This document shows, piece by piece, positions 1 through 6,433 of a stretch of DNA of 11,968 nucleotides (position 1 is its first letter; each line of letters opens with the position of its first letter). The notes under the pieces are model-generated. The model was given only the letters and a program-made list of their open reading frames with translations. It did no database searches and was not told the origin of the DNA. Origin of the DNA: Flavobacteriales bacterium (GTDB lineage: Bacteria; Bacteroidota; Bacteroidia; Flavobacteriales_D; Cryomorphaceae); contig JAIVHQ010000225.1 in NCBI GenBank assembly GCA_020200995.1, positions 1 to 11,968 on the forward strand, written 5' to 3'. The translations under genes were made by a program, and so were the position numbers.

Positions 1-668
1 TCCATCTTTTCTGCGAATTCGTTCATCCGCGTCTTCAGCACCGTGAGCACCGATGAGATGTTTCCCTTGATGATCTCGCGAATATCGTCGATTTGGCCGT
101 CGTACTCCTCGGCGGTTTGCTTACCCTCGCAGGGGCCAAGGCAATTGCCAATGTGATATTCGAGACAGACTTTAAACTTCCCGCGCTCGATGTTGGACGC
201 GCTGAGGTCGTACTTGCAGGTGCGGATTTTATAAAGCCTCCTGATCAGCCTGAGCAATGTGTTCATGGTCTTCACCGAAGCATAAGGACCGTAATACTCG
301 GAGCCGTCTTTAATCTTAGTGCGGGTAGAAAATACGCGTGGAAATGGCTCCTTTTTAATACAGAGCCAGGGATAGGTCTTATCGTCCTTGAGCAAGACAT
401 TGTACCGTGGTTGAAGCTTCTTTATAAGGTTGTTTTCCAAAAGCAAAGCATCGAGCTCGTTGGCCACGACGATGAAGGAAAAATCTGCGATTTTTCGCAC
501 CATGACGCGGGTGCGACCGCTGTGGCCGGCATCTTTTGAAAAATAAGACCCCACCCTGCTTTTAAGGCTTTTTGCCTTTCCGACATAAATGACGGTACCC
601 TCGTCGTTTTTGAACTGATATACCCCAGGAGAGGTCGGGAGCAGTTTTATTTGTTCAGATAGTTCCAC
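1..668 (-). CDS. uvrC: UvrC, excinuclease ABC subunit C (5' part only)
   Basis: Minus-strand frame open from the window edge to a GTG at 666-668. It gives 222 residues, about a third of a normal UvrC. UvrC makes the incisions on either side of a lesion during UvrABC nucleotide excision repair. Visible features: an N-terminal GIY-YIG nuclease domain (GVYQF at 15-19, VIYVGKAKSLKSR at 27-38, LLLENNLIKKLQPRYN at about 75-90 with the probable metal-binding Glu78), then cysteines 151, 168, 176 and 180, spaced like the cysteines proposed to hold an Fe-S cluster in E. coli UvrC. GTG was chosen because an in-frame TAA lies only four codons upstream and no ATG intervenes. The UVR, endonuclease V-like and HhH parts lie beyond the window. 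The gene is divergent from the carH-like regulator and shares its 188-base upstream region, so regulation by light is possible but not shown. Confidence 0.96.
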   Translation of the reverse strand, partial: MELSEQIKLLPTSPGVYQFKNDEGTVIYVGKAKSLKSRVGSYFSKDAGHSGRTRVMVRKIADFSFIVVANELDALLLENNLIKKLQPRYNVLLKDDKTYPWLCIKKEPFPRVFSTRTKIKDGSEYYGPYASVKTMNTLLRLIRRLYKIRTCKYDLSASNIERGKFKVCLEYHIGNCLGPCEGKQTAEEYDGQIDDIREIIKGNISSVLTVLKTRMNEFAEKM

Positions 669-763
669 GGTGTAAAATTACGAAAGGATGAGATGCCCCA
701 ACGCAAGGTTTCCTGTCCCTTTCGGAAAAGCACACATCGCATCGAAACGGGTATATCGGTGCA

Positions 764-819
764 TTTGTTAAATGATTTCTGTAATTTTGTTCAGTTATTT
801 GAACAATACATTCAACAAT
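764..819 (+). promoter_or_regulatory. Candidate promoter/operator of the CarH-like gene
   Basis: TAATTTTG at 782-789 matches the Bacteroidota -7 box TAnnTTTG. Its TTTG runs into a perfect inverted repeat, TTGTTCA at 787-793 and TGAACAA at 800-806, with a 6-base spacer. A further related half-site, TCAACAA, is at 812-818, 12 bases after the preceding one in the same orientation. Another TTTGTT lies at 764-769, 22 bases (two helical turns) before the TTTGTT at 786-791. No TTG lies at the usual 17-23 base distance upstream of the -7 box, so the -33 element is weak or is replaced by an activator or an alternative sigma factor. A repressor bound here would cover the -7 box, which suits CarH autoregulation. 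Function is inferred. Confidence 0.5.
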
Positions 820-856
820 CCCTCATCTTATTACTTGACAGGGGCAGAAAGCAAAC

Positions 857-1741
857 ATGACGGGACAATACTCTATTAAAGATCTGGAAAGGCTCTCGGG
901 TATCAAGGCGCATACCTTGAGGATTTGGGAGAAGCGCTACGGAATCATTGTGCCGAGCCGCACCGACACCAACATTCGCTACTACACTGACGAGGAGCTG
1001 CGTAAAGTCCTTAACATCGCCATCCTGAATAACTACGGGATTAAGATTTCTAAGATTGTCGGGCTCAACTCCGAAGAGCTTCGCGAGAAAGTAGTAGAAA
1101 TTGGAAATGAGGATGTCAGCGAGCAGGTACAGGTGGAAAGACTGGTGGTGTCCATGGTAGAAATGGACGAGTTCCGATTCGAAAAAATTTTAGTGAACTG
1201 CACTATACGACTCGGTTTCGAAGAGACCATGATGAAGGTGATTTACCCTTTTTTCAAAAAAGTAGGCCTGCTGTGGCAAACGGAAGCAATCAATCCCGCT
1301 CAGGAGCACTTTATTAGCAACCTGATTCGTCAGAAACTTATTGTGGCAATAGACGGGCAGGGCATTGCCAATCAAACAGGTGGCAAGAAGTTTTTGCTTT
1401 TTTTGCCCGAAGGTGAACTGCACGAGATCGGCTTGCTCTTTTACAGCTACCTCATCCAGAAGGCCGGGCATAAAGTGATCTACCTCGGTCAAAGTGTGCC
1501 AGTTAATGATGTGGTCGCAGTAAACGCCGTAAGCCCGGCGGACTATATTCTCACGTCAGTCATGTCGCTTTGCACCACAGACGATATAAATACCCTCTTG
1601 CAAAAAATTCTCAATTCTTTTCCCGAACAGGAAATAATCATCACCAACAGAATTGAGAACACGGAAGGTCTTATTAAACATAAACGTTTGAAGGTAAATA
1701 TTGCTCCTGGTGATTTCAAACGGATGCTTGCCGTGCTCTGA
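857..1741 (+). CDS. carH: CarH/LitR-type MerR regulator, B12-dependent light sensor
   Basis: 294 residues. The N-terminus is a MerR winged helix-turn-helix (about 4-72, with the HTLRIWEKRYG stretch at 19-29 typical of the family). A helical-bundle domain follows (about 90-165), then a cobalamin-binding Rossmann domain (about 175-290). The CarH signature is complete: Trp140, nine residues, Glu150-His151, and the ExHxxG motif as Glu187-Leu-His189-Glu-Ile-Gly192, whose histidine is the expected lower cobalt ligand. In characterised CarH proteins, adenosylcobalamin drives tetramer formation and DNA binding in the dark, and light breaks the Co-C bond and releases the operator. Its position beside a sigma factor, carotenoid genes and a photolyase supports the same role here. 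The ATG has no clear Shine-Dalgarno, as is usual in Bacteroidota. Operator-like repeats lie just upstream of this gene and of the next one. The light response itself is inferred from family knowledge. Confidence 0.9.
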   Translation: MTGQYSIKDLERLSGIKAHTLRIWEKRYGIIVPSRTDTNIRYYTDEELRKVLNIAILNNYGIKISKIVGLNSEELREKVVEIGNEDVSEQVQVERLVVSMVEMDEFRFEKILVNCTIRLGFEETMMKVIYPFFKKVGLLWQTEAINPAQEHFISNLIRQKLIVAIDGQGIANQTGGKKFLLFLPEGELHEIGLLFYSYLIQKAGHKVIYLGQSVPVNDVVAVNAVSPADYILTSVMSLCTTDDINTLLQKILNSFPEQEIIITNRIENTEGLIKHKRLKVNIAPGDFKRMLAVL

Positions 1742-1853
1742 ATCTTGTTTAAGGCGTCCTGTTCAACACCATTCTCCTCCTCCAAAGAATAATTTTTCCG
1801 ACCCCTAATGAATGAGCACCAGTGAGATAATATGATATTTCGGGTTCATGATT

Positions 1854-1875
1854 TGTTAATTTTCAGTTATTAACA
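1854..1875. repeat. Perfect inverted repeat upstream of the sigma gene
   Basis: TGTTAAT (1854-1860) and ATTAACA (1869-1875) are perfect 7-base arms around an 8-base spacer. The 10-mer TTCAGTTATT at 1862-1871 also occurs at 790-799, inside the inverted repeat upstream of the CarH-like gene. A TTTGTT at 1852-1857 lies 40 bases before the one at 1892. The arms are AT-rich, so this looks like a protein-binding site rather than a terminator. It could be an additional regulator site for the sigma promoter. It might be chance in AT-rich DNA, but the shared 10-mer argues against that. Confidence 0.4.
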
Positions 1876-1890
1876 TCTGTTGATATCCTG

Positions 1891-1926
1891 GTTTGTTTAA
1901 TTATTTCGTACATTTGTTGAACAAAC
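1891..1926 (+). promoter_or_regulatory. Candidate promoter/operator of the ECF sigma gene and crt operon
   Basis: TACATTTG at 1909-1916 is a perfect TAnnTTTG -7 box. It overlaps a small palindrome, TTTGTT-G-AACAAA (1913-1925). A longer inverted pair, GTTTGTT at 1891-1897 and AACAAAC at 1920-1926, brackets the box. TTTGTT at 1892-1897 and 1913-1918 are direct repeats 21 bases apart, matching the 22-base spacing upstream of the CarH-like gene. About 24 of 30 aligned positions agree between 764-793 and 1892-1920 with one gap. The leader to the ATG at 1940 would be short. This is probably the start point of the main carotenoid transcript and a target of the CarH-like protein or of the sigma factor itself. 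Confidence 0.5.
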
Positions 1927-1939
1927 CGAAAGCAATACC

Positions 1940-2446
1940 ATGAGCACTTACGATTTTGACCAACAACTTATCGCATTCCAAAAGCCGCTGAAGTCATTTG
2001 CATACGGCTTTACCAATGATGAAGAAGCCGCAAATGACCTTCTTCAGGAAACTTACCTGAAAGCCCTCACCTACCGTGACAAATTTCAAGAGCGCACCAA
2101 CTTGAAGGCGTGGTTGTACACCATCATGCGCAACACTTTCATCAATAATTATCGAAAGGCAGTGCGCGCGAACACCATTATTGACAAAACAGACGAACAA
2201 TATTTTATTAATACCGCAGACACCAACAGCGGATTTGAGTCTCCTGACAGTGCATACTCACACTCACAAATTGTCAGGGTGGTAGACGATCTGGAAGACG
2301 AGTACCGCGTACCTTTTACCATGTACAACCGCGGATTCAAATACAAAGAAATTGCTGCCGAGCTTGATTTGCCGATCGGAACCATTAAAAGCCGTATCTT
2401 TCTTGCCCGCAAGAAACTCATGGTGAATCTGGCCGATTATCGTTAA
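1940..2446 (+). CDS. ECF-type RNA polymerase sigma factor
   Basis: 168 residues, a normal ECF length. Sigma region 2 covers about 10-75 (DLLQETYLKAL at 33-43, then LKAWLYTIMRNTFINNYRK at 55-73). A linker of about 40 residues leads to region 4 at about 112-160, whose helix-turn-helix includes YKEIAAELDLPIGTIKSR (135-152). The two domains would bind the -10 and -35 elements of target promoters. No anti-sigma factor gene lies beside it; the next gene, crtI, begins 6 bases after the stop. Activity is therefore probably set by transcription, most simply through the upstream CarH-like repressor. Sigma factors paired with a MerR regulator next to crt genes are a familiar arrangement in Flavobacteriia. 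Which promoters it reads is not shown. The shared promoter module upstream of this gene and of the CarH-like gene is a candidate. Confidence 0.9.
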   Translation: MSTYDFDQQLIAFQKPLKSFAYGFTNDEEAANDLLQETYLKALTYRDKFQERTNLKAWLYTIMRNTFINNYRKAVRANTIIDKTDEQYFINTADTNSGFESPDSAYSHSQIVRVVDDLEDEYRVPFTMYNRGFKYKEIAAELDLPIGTIKSRIFLARKKLMVNLADYR

Positions 2447-2452
2447 TATTCA

Positions 2453-3928
2453 ATGACAAAAAAACGTGCGATTGTAGTGGGGTCCGGATTTTCCGGACTT
2501 TCCGCTTCTACACATCTCGCCCATCAAGGCTTCGAGGTAAAAGTGTTTGAAAAAAACACAATGACCGGAGGCCGTGCGCAGCAATTCAAAGCAAACGGAT
2601 TTACTTTCGATATGGGTCCCAGTTGGTACTGGATGCCTGATGTGTTTGATACTTACTTTGGTTTTTTCGGAAAGAAAGTAAGTGATTACTATCGCCTGGA
2701 TCGACTCGACCCTTCTTACGCTGTATATTTTGGCAAAGATCACAAGGTAGATATCCCCGCAGACTACAAGGCCCTGCAGGACCTTTTCGAAACTTACGAG
2801 CCCGGCAGTGCAAAAGCTCTGGATAAGTTTATGAAAGAGGCGGCCTACAAATATGAGGTAGGTATCAAAGATCTTGTGTACAAACCCGGGCAGAGCCTCA
2901 AGGAATTTGTTGATTGGCGTGTGATCAAAGGAGTGTTCCGCCTGCAGTTGTTGTCCTCGCTGTCTTCCCACGTCAGGAAGTATTTCAAGAATCCTTTTCT
3001 GATCGAGTTACTGGAATTTCCTGTGCTGTTTCTCGGCGCCATGCCGAGCAAAACACCTGCCCTTTACAGCCTGATGAACTATGCCGACATAAAGCTCGGC
3101 ACGTGGTATCCCGAAAATGGCATGTACGACATCGTAGCTGCCATGACCTCATTGGCCGAGGAAAAAGGCGTAAACATTACCTGCAATGCTCCCGTTGACA
3201 AAATCATTGTTGAAGACGGTAAGGCAGTAGGTGTTTCGGTAAAGGGAGAAGTACACCGCGCAGACGTTGTCATCTCCTCAGCCGACTATCACCACACGGA
3301 GCAAAAACTGCTTGACGAACCCAACCGCAATTATTCAGAAAAGTATTGGGAGAGTCGCTCCATGGCTCCGTCGAGTTTGCTTTATTACGTGGGTTTGAAC
3401 AAAAAAGTGGATGGTTTATTACATCACAACCTGTTTTTCGACACCGATTTTGGAAAACATTCGGAAGAGATTTACAAAAATCCGGCGTGGCCTGAAAACC
3501 CCTTATTTTACGTTTCGGCCACTTCGAAAACAGATCCAACAACTGCTCCTGAAGGCTGCGAAAATCTATTTATACTTATTCCGACAGCTCCCGGATTAAA
3601 AGAGACCCCGGAAATTAAAGAGGTCTACTTTAATAAAGTAATGGAGCGAATGGAAAATTTGCTTCAACAAAGTATTCAAAAAAATGTTATCTTCAGGCGA
3701 GATTTTGCCTGTACCGATTTTATGTCCGAATATAATTCGTTCAAAGGGAATGCATACGGTCTCGCAAACACTTTAAAACAAACGGCCGTTTTGAAACCAT
3801 CTTTGAAAAACAAAAAGATTGATGGAATGTACTACACCGGACAGCTTACGGTTCCCGGTCCCGGCGTTCCCCCATCGCTTATTTCAGGAAAGGTAGTTGC
3901 AGACGAAGTGGTCAAATACTTCAACTAA
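2453..3928 (+). CDS. crtI: Phytoene desaturase CrtI
   Basis: 491 residues, the usual CrtI length. It is an FAD-dependent, membrane-associated enzyme that introduces double bonds into phytoene; bacterial CrtI normally takes phytoene to lycopene in four steps. The dinucleotide-binding motif GSGFSGL is at 10-16, with the expected acidic Glu33 at the end of the second strand and GGRAQ at 39-43. An aromatic DMGPSWYW follows at 53-60. The C-terminal carotenoid-desaturase signature sits at about 460-482 (YYTGQLTVPGPGVPPSL, then the ISGK stretch). The ATG is 6 bases after the sigma stop and crtB begins 11 bases after the crtI stop, so the three are probably cotranscribed. The substrate could differ (for example a CrtN-like C30 substrate), but the neighbouring phytoene synthase favours C40. 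The long open frames on the opposite strand here are shadows. Confidence 0.95.
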   Translation: MTKKRAIVVGSGFSGLSASTHLAHQGFEVKVFEKNTMTGGRAQQFKANGFTFDMGPSWYWMPDVFDTYFGFFGKKVSDYYRLDRLDPSYAVYFGKDHKVDIPADYKALQDLFETYEPGSAKALDKFMKEAAYKYEVGIKDLVYKPGQSLKEFVDWRVIKGVFRLQLLSSLSSHVRKYFKNPFLIELLEFPVLFLGAMPSKTPALYSLMNYADIKLGTWYPENGMYDIVAAMTSLAEEKGVNITCNAPVDKIIVEDGKAVGVSVKGEVHRADVVISSADYHHTEQKLLDEPNRNYSEKYWESRSMAPSSLLYYVGLNKKVDGLLHHNLFFDTDFGKHSEEIYKNPAWPENPLFYVSATSKTDPTTAPEGCENLFILIPTAPGLKETPEIKEVYFNKVMERMENLLQQSIQKNVIFRRDFACTDFMSEYNSFKGNAYGLANTLKQTAVLKPSLKNKKIDGMYYTGQLTVPGPGVPPSLISGKVVADEVVKYFN

Positions 3929-3939
3929 ACACCGTTGAA

Positions 3940-4776
3940 ATGAAGCATCTCTTCGATACTGTGTCGGCTAAGTGCAGTAAGCTTACAACACAAAGCTACA
4001 GTACCTCATTCAGTATGGGAATTCGCTTTTTGGCCCCCGACCTGCAAGAACCTGTATACGCTATTTATGGCTTTGTAAGGTTTGCCGATGAGATTGTCGA
4101 CACTTTTCATGACTTTCCTAAAAAACGCCTTCTCGATGAATTTGAAGCAGAGACTTTCAAAGCCATTGAGGATGGAATCAGCCTCAACCCTATTTTAAAC
4201 AGCTTTCAACACGCTGTGAGGCAATATAATATCGATCATGACTGTATTCGCACCTTTTTAAAGAGTATGCGGATGGACCTGCATAAAGACGAATACACTG
4301 ACGCGGAATACGACAATTACATTCTCGGATCAGCGGAAGTGGTGGGCCTCATGTGCCTAAGCGTCTTTTTGCGCGGCGATAAAGAACGCTATGCCACCCT
4401 CAAACCCTACGCGATGAAGTTAGGTGCTGCTTTTCAAAAAATTAATTTCCTGCGCGACCTCCACGCAGACTTTAATGAATTGGGCCGAACATATTTTCCG
4501 GGCGTCAACATGAGCGAGTTTAACGAAGTGGTGAAGCGAGAGATTGAAGAAGACATTGAAAAAGATTTTGCGACCGGCTACGAAGGTATAAAAATGCTGC
4601 CCAAAGATGCCCGCTTCGGGGTTTTCGTGGCATATGTCTACTACCACAAATTGCTTCGTAAAATAAAGCGAAAGCCCACCGCCGAAATCATGTCGCGGCG
4701 TGTGCGCATAAGCAACCATCGGAAATACGCGCTCTTCTGTAGCAGCTACGTTCGCCACAGTTTCAATCTTCTTTAA
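3940..4776 (+). CDS. crtB: Phytoene synthase CrtB
   Basis: 278 residues, typical for bacterial CrtB. It condenses two geranylgeranyl diphosphates head to head to give 15-cis-phytoene, the substrate of CrtI. Both aspartate-rich Mg-diphosphate motifs of the squalene/phytoene synthase family are present: DEIVD at 50-54, preceded by YGFVRFA, and DLHAD at 173-177 in NFLRDLHADFNELGRTYFP (169-187). The start codon lies 11 bases after crtI. The stop codon overlaps the ATG of idi by one base (TAATG), which suggests translational coupling. No geranylgeranyl diphosphate synthase (crtE) is in the window, so the substrate must come from an enzyme encoded elsewhere. The last 30 or so residues are Arg/Lys-rich. 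C40 specificity is inferred from the family and from the neighbours. Confidence 0.94.
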   Translation: MKHLFDTVSAKCSKLTTQSYSTSFSMGIRFLAPDLQEPVYAIYGFVRFADEIVDTFHDFPKKRLLDEFEAETFKAIEDGISLNPILNSFQHAVRQYNIDHDCIRTFLKSMRMDLHKDEYTDAEYDNYILGSAEVVGLMCLSVFLRGDKERYATLKPYAMKLGAAFQKINFLRDLHADFNELGRTYFPGVNMSEFNEVVKREIEEDIEKDFATGYEGIKMLPKDARFGVFVAYVYYHKLLRKIKRKPTAEIMSRRVRISNHRKYALFCSSYVRHSFNLL

Positions 4777-5330
4777 TGTCCGATATTGATGCACCACATG
4801 TGATATTGGTGGATGCCGAAGATCGGGAAATCGGCACCATGGAAAAGCTGGAAGCCCACAAAAAAGGGCTATTACACCGCGCATTTTCCATCTTTCTATT
4901 CAACGATCAGGGTGAAATGCTTATCCATCGCCGCGCTTTGTCAAAATACCACTGCGGCGGACAATGGAGCAATACTTGCTGCTCTCACCCGATAAAAGGC
5001 AAAGCTTTAAACGATTGCCTCAGCACCAAGCTCCACCAGGAAATGGGCATCACCGCCGAGCTTGAGAAAGCTTTTGAGTTTACCTACCGCGCCGAAATGG
5101 AGAACGGCCTCATCGAACACGAATACGATCACGTATTTATCGGTCGCTACAAAGACACTCCAAGGCCCAACCCTCGTGAGGTATGCGATTGGCGTTATGC
5201 ACCCATCGATGATGTCAGTGCTGAAATGCGCAGCAACCCCGAGAAGTTTACACCTTGGTTTCGTATGCTTTTTGACAGTGTAGCCAGCCATTATGCGACA
5301 ATTGATGGCGCTCGCCAACAATTGCAGTAG
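4776..5330 (+). CDS. idi: Isopentenyl-diphosphate isomerase, type 1 (Nudix)
   Basis: 184 residues. It interconverts isopentenyl and dimethylallyl diphosphate, supplying the starter unit for prenyl chains. The type 1 active site is visible: catalytic Cys69 in WSNTCCSHP (64-72), Glu116 in EHEYDHVF (114-121), and the expected metal ligands His28, His34, His71, Glu114 and Glu116, which match E. coli Idi residue by residue. The fold is Nudix-like. Its start overlaps the crtB stop by one base. Flavobacteriia usually make isoprenoids by the mevalonate route, where Idi is essential, so this may be the cell's main copy or an extra one that raises flux to carotenoids. The 39-base gap after it is the largest within the downstream gene run and holds a possible internal promoter. 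Confidence 0.95.
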   Translation: MSDIDAPHVILVDAEDREIGTMEKLEAHKKGLLHRAFSIFLFNDQGEMLIHRRALSKYHCGGQWSNTCCSHPIKGKALNDCLSTKLHQEMGITAELEKAFEFTYRAEMENGLIEHEYDHVFIGRYKDTPRPNPREVCDWRYAPIDDVSAEMRSNPEKFTPWFRMLFDSVASHYATIDGARQQLQ

Positions 5331-5335
5331 GTTTG
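5302..5335 (+). promoter_or_regulatory. Possible internal promoter before the pterin/photolyase genes
   Basis: TAGGTTTG at 5328-5335 matches TAnnTTTG and overlaps the idi stop codon. A TTG at 5302-5304 lies 23 bases upstream, at the outer limit of the spacing reported for Flavobacterium promoters. Just downstream, GTTTG (5331-5335) and CAAAC (5351-5355) form a short inverted pair. The following gene starts at 5370. It could give the PTPS-folE-photolyase genes expression independent of the crt promoter. The match is short and may be chance. Confidence 0.3.
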
Positions 5336-5369
5336 TGTTATAAACGTCGTCAAACAAATCCCGAATCAC

Positions 5370-5774
5370 TTGAAAATTACAGTTTCGCGCAAAGCGCACT
5401 TCAATGCCGCGCACCGGCTTCACAATCCCGCATGGAACGATGAAAAAAATCAGTCCGTGTTTGGAAAATGCAACAATCCGAACTATCACGGACACAATTA
5501 CGATCTCATTGTGTCGATCACGGGTGAGCCTGATCCCGAAACGGGGTATGTGATGGACATGAAAATACTCAAGGATTTAATCAAGAGCGAAGTGGAAGAT
5601 CCTTTCGACCACAAAAACCTCAACCTTGACACGGAGGAGTTCGAAGACCTCAACCCCACTGCCGAAAACATCGCAGCGGTAATTTGGAAAAAAATGCGAA
5701 GCGCCATCGACGACGCTTTCGAAGTAAAAATCACACTTTATGAAACTGAACGGAACTACGTTGAAATTGGATAG
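5370..5774 (+). CDS. 6-pyruvoyl-tetrahydropterin synthase-like protein (PTPS/QueD family)
   Basis: 134 residues starting with TTG; the MKITVSRKAHFNAAHRL beginning matches the family start, and no ATG fits. Zinc ligands are His15, His40 and His42. The catalytic cysteine is Cys34 in FGKCNNPNYHGHNY (31-44). The Cys-to-HGH spacing is that of animal PTPS (Cys, five residues, His), not the shorter spacing of E. coli QueD. The DHKNLN triad (Asp80, His81) and substrate-binding Glu125 in YETE are also as in PTPS. PTPS converts dihydroneopterin triphosphate, the FolE product, to 6-pyruvoyl-tetrahydropterin, and folE overlaps its 3' end by 35 bases. That pairing favours a biopterin-type pathway, though 6-carboxytetrahydropterin synthesis for queuosine remains possible because some family members do both. 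Confidence 0.88.
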   Translation: MKITVSRKAHFNAAHRLHNPAWNDEKNQSVFGKCNNPNYHGHNYDLIVSITGEPDPETGYVMDMKILKDLIKSEVEDPFDHKNLNLDTEEFEDLNPTAENIAAVIWKKMRSAIDDAFEVKITLYETERNYVEIG

Positions 5775-6432
5775 CAAGGAGAGCGGACCCGACATTAACG
5801 ACCTGATTGGTGATGAGCACATCTATACTTCGCTCGAAACACCGATGCGCGCTGATGCTTTTGAAAAATCAGACGAAGAGAAAATGGTCAACATCGCAGG
5901 CCACTTCGAAAAAATCATGCTTGAAATGGGTCTCGACCTCACAGATGATAGCTTGAAAGGTACCCCCGCCCGCGTAGCCAAAATGTACATCCAAGAGATA
6001 TTTAGCGGGCTAAACCCCGAAAACAAACCCCGTGTAGCGCTTTTCGATAACAAGTACAAGTACAAGGAAATGCTCGTAGAGAAGCACATCACTGTGCAGT
6101 CCTTCTGCGAACACCATTTTGTGCCCATCATCGGCGAAGCACACGTGGCTTACATCTCAGGCGGAAAAGTAATCGGGCTTTCAAAGATCAACCGACTTGT
6201 ACAGTATTTTGCCAAAAGGCCGCAAGTACAGGAAAGGCTCACGGTGCAAATTGCCAACGAACTCAAGGCTATGCTCGAAACCGAAGACGTGGCAGTCATT
6301 ATCGATGCGAGGCATATGTGCGTATCGATGCGTGGCGTGGAAGATCACGCTAGCAGCACGGTAACGAGTAGTTATCATGGCAAATTCAACGACGAAAATG
6401 TCAGAAACGAATTTTTTAAATACCTCGATTAA
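5740..6432 (+). CDS. folE: GTP cyclohydrolase I, FolE
   Basis: 230 residues. It converts GTP to 7,8-dihydroneopterin triphosphate, the first step toward folate and tetrahydrobiopterin. The zinc site is Cys123 and His126 in FCEHHFVPI (122-130) plus Cys194 in RHMCVSMRGV (191-200). His125 and His192 match the catalytic histidines of the E. coli enzyme. The GTP-pocket stretch VIGLSKINRLVQYFAKRPQ is at 144-162. The first 25 or so residues are variable. The ATG at 5740 overlaps the PTPS gene by 35 bases; an in-frame TTG at 5761 would shorten the overlap and cannot be excluded. The protein is of the zinc type IA class, not FolE2. Placement between PTPS, an SDR and a photolyase suggests pterin made for the light response, and a second folE for housekeeping folate may exist elsewhere. 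Confidence 0.96.
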   Translation: MKLNGTTLKLDSKESGPDINDLIGDEHIYTSLETPMRADAFEKSDEEKMVNIAGHFEKIMLEMGLDLTDDSLKGTPARVAKMYIQEIFSGLNPENKPRVALFDNKYKYKEMLVEKHITVQSFCEHHFVPIIGEAHVAYISGGKVIGLSKINRLVQYFAKRPQVQERLTVQIANELKAMLETEDVAVIIDARHMCVSMRGVEDHASSTVTSSYHGKFNDENVRNEFFKYLD

Positions 6433-6433
6433 T

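Noticed and set aside
93..539. 148-codon plus-strand open frame
   Set aside because: It lies antisense to uvrC, whose minus-strand translation shows clear GIY-YIG and UvrC motifs.
669..856. Cobalamin riboswitch upstream of the B12-dependent regulator
   Set aside because: The leader is short and AT-rich and shows no B12-box-like conserved core.
1742..1800. Rho-independent terminator after the CarH-like gene
   Set aside because: No GC-rich hairpin followed by a T-run could be found; the T-run near 1792 has no adjoining stem.
2450..2971. 173-codon minus-strand open frame
   Set aside because: Antisense to the well-supported crtI gene; the translation shows no recognisable domain.
4420..5495. 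Long minus-strand open frames (4420-4884 and 5007-5495)
   Set aside because: They are shadows of crtB, idi and PTPS with no recognisable family features.
6377..6433. Upstream extension of the small Lacal_2735-like gene into folE
   Set aside because: The ATG at 6434 directly follows the folE stop and gives the family's MFGLF-type beginning.
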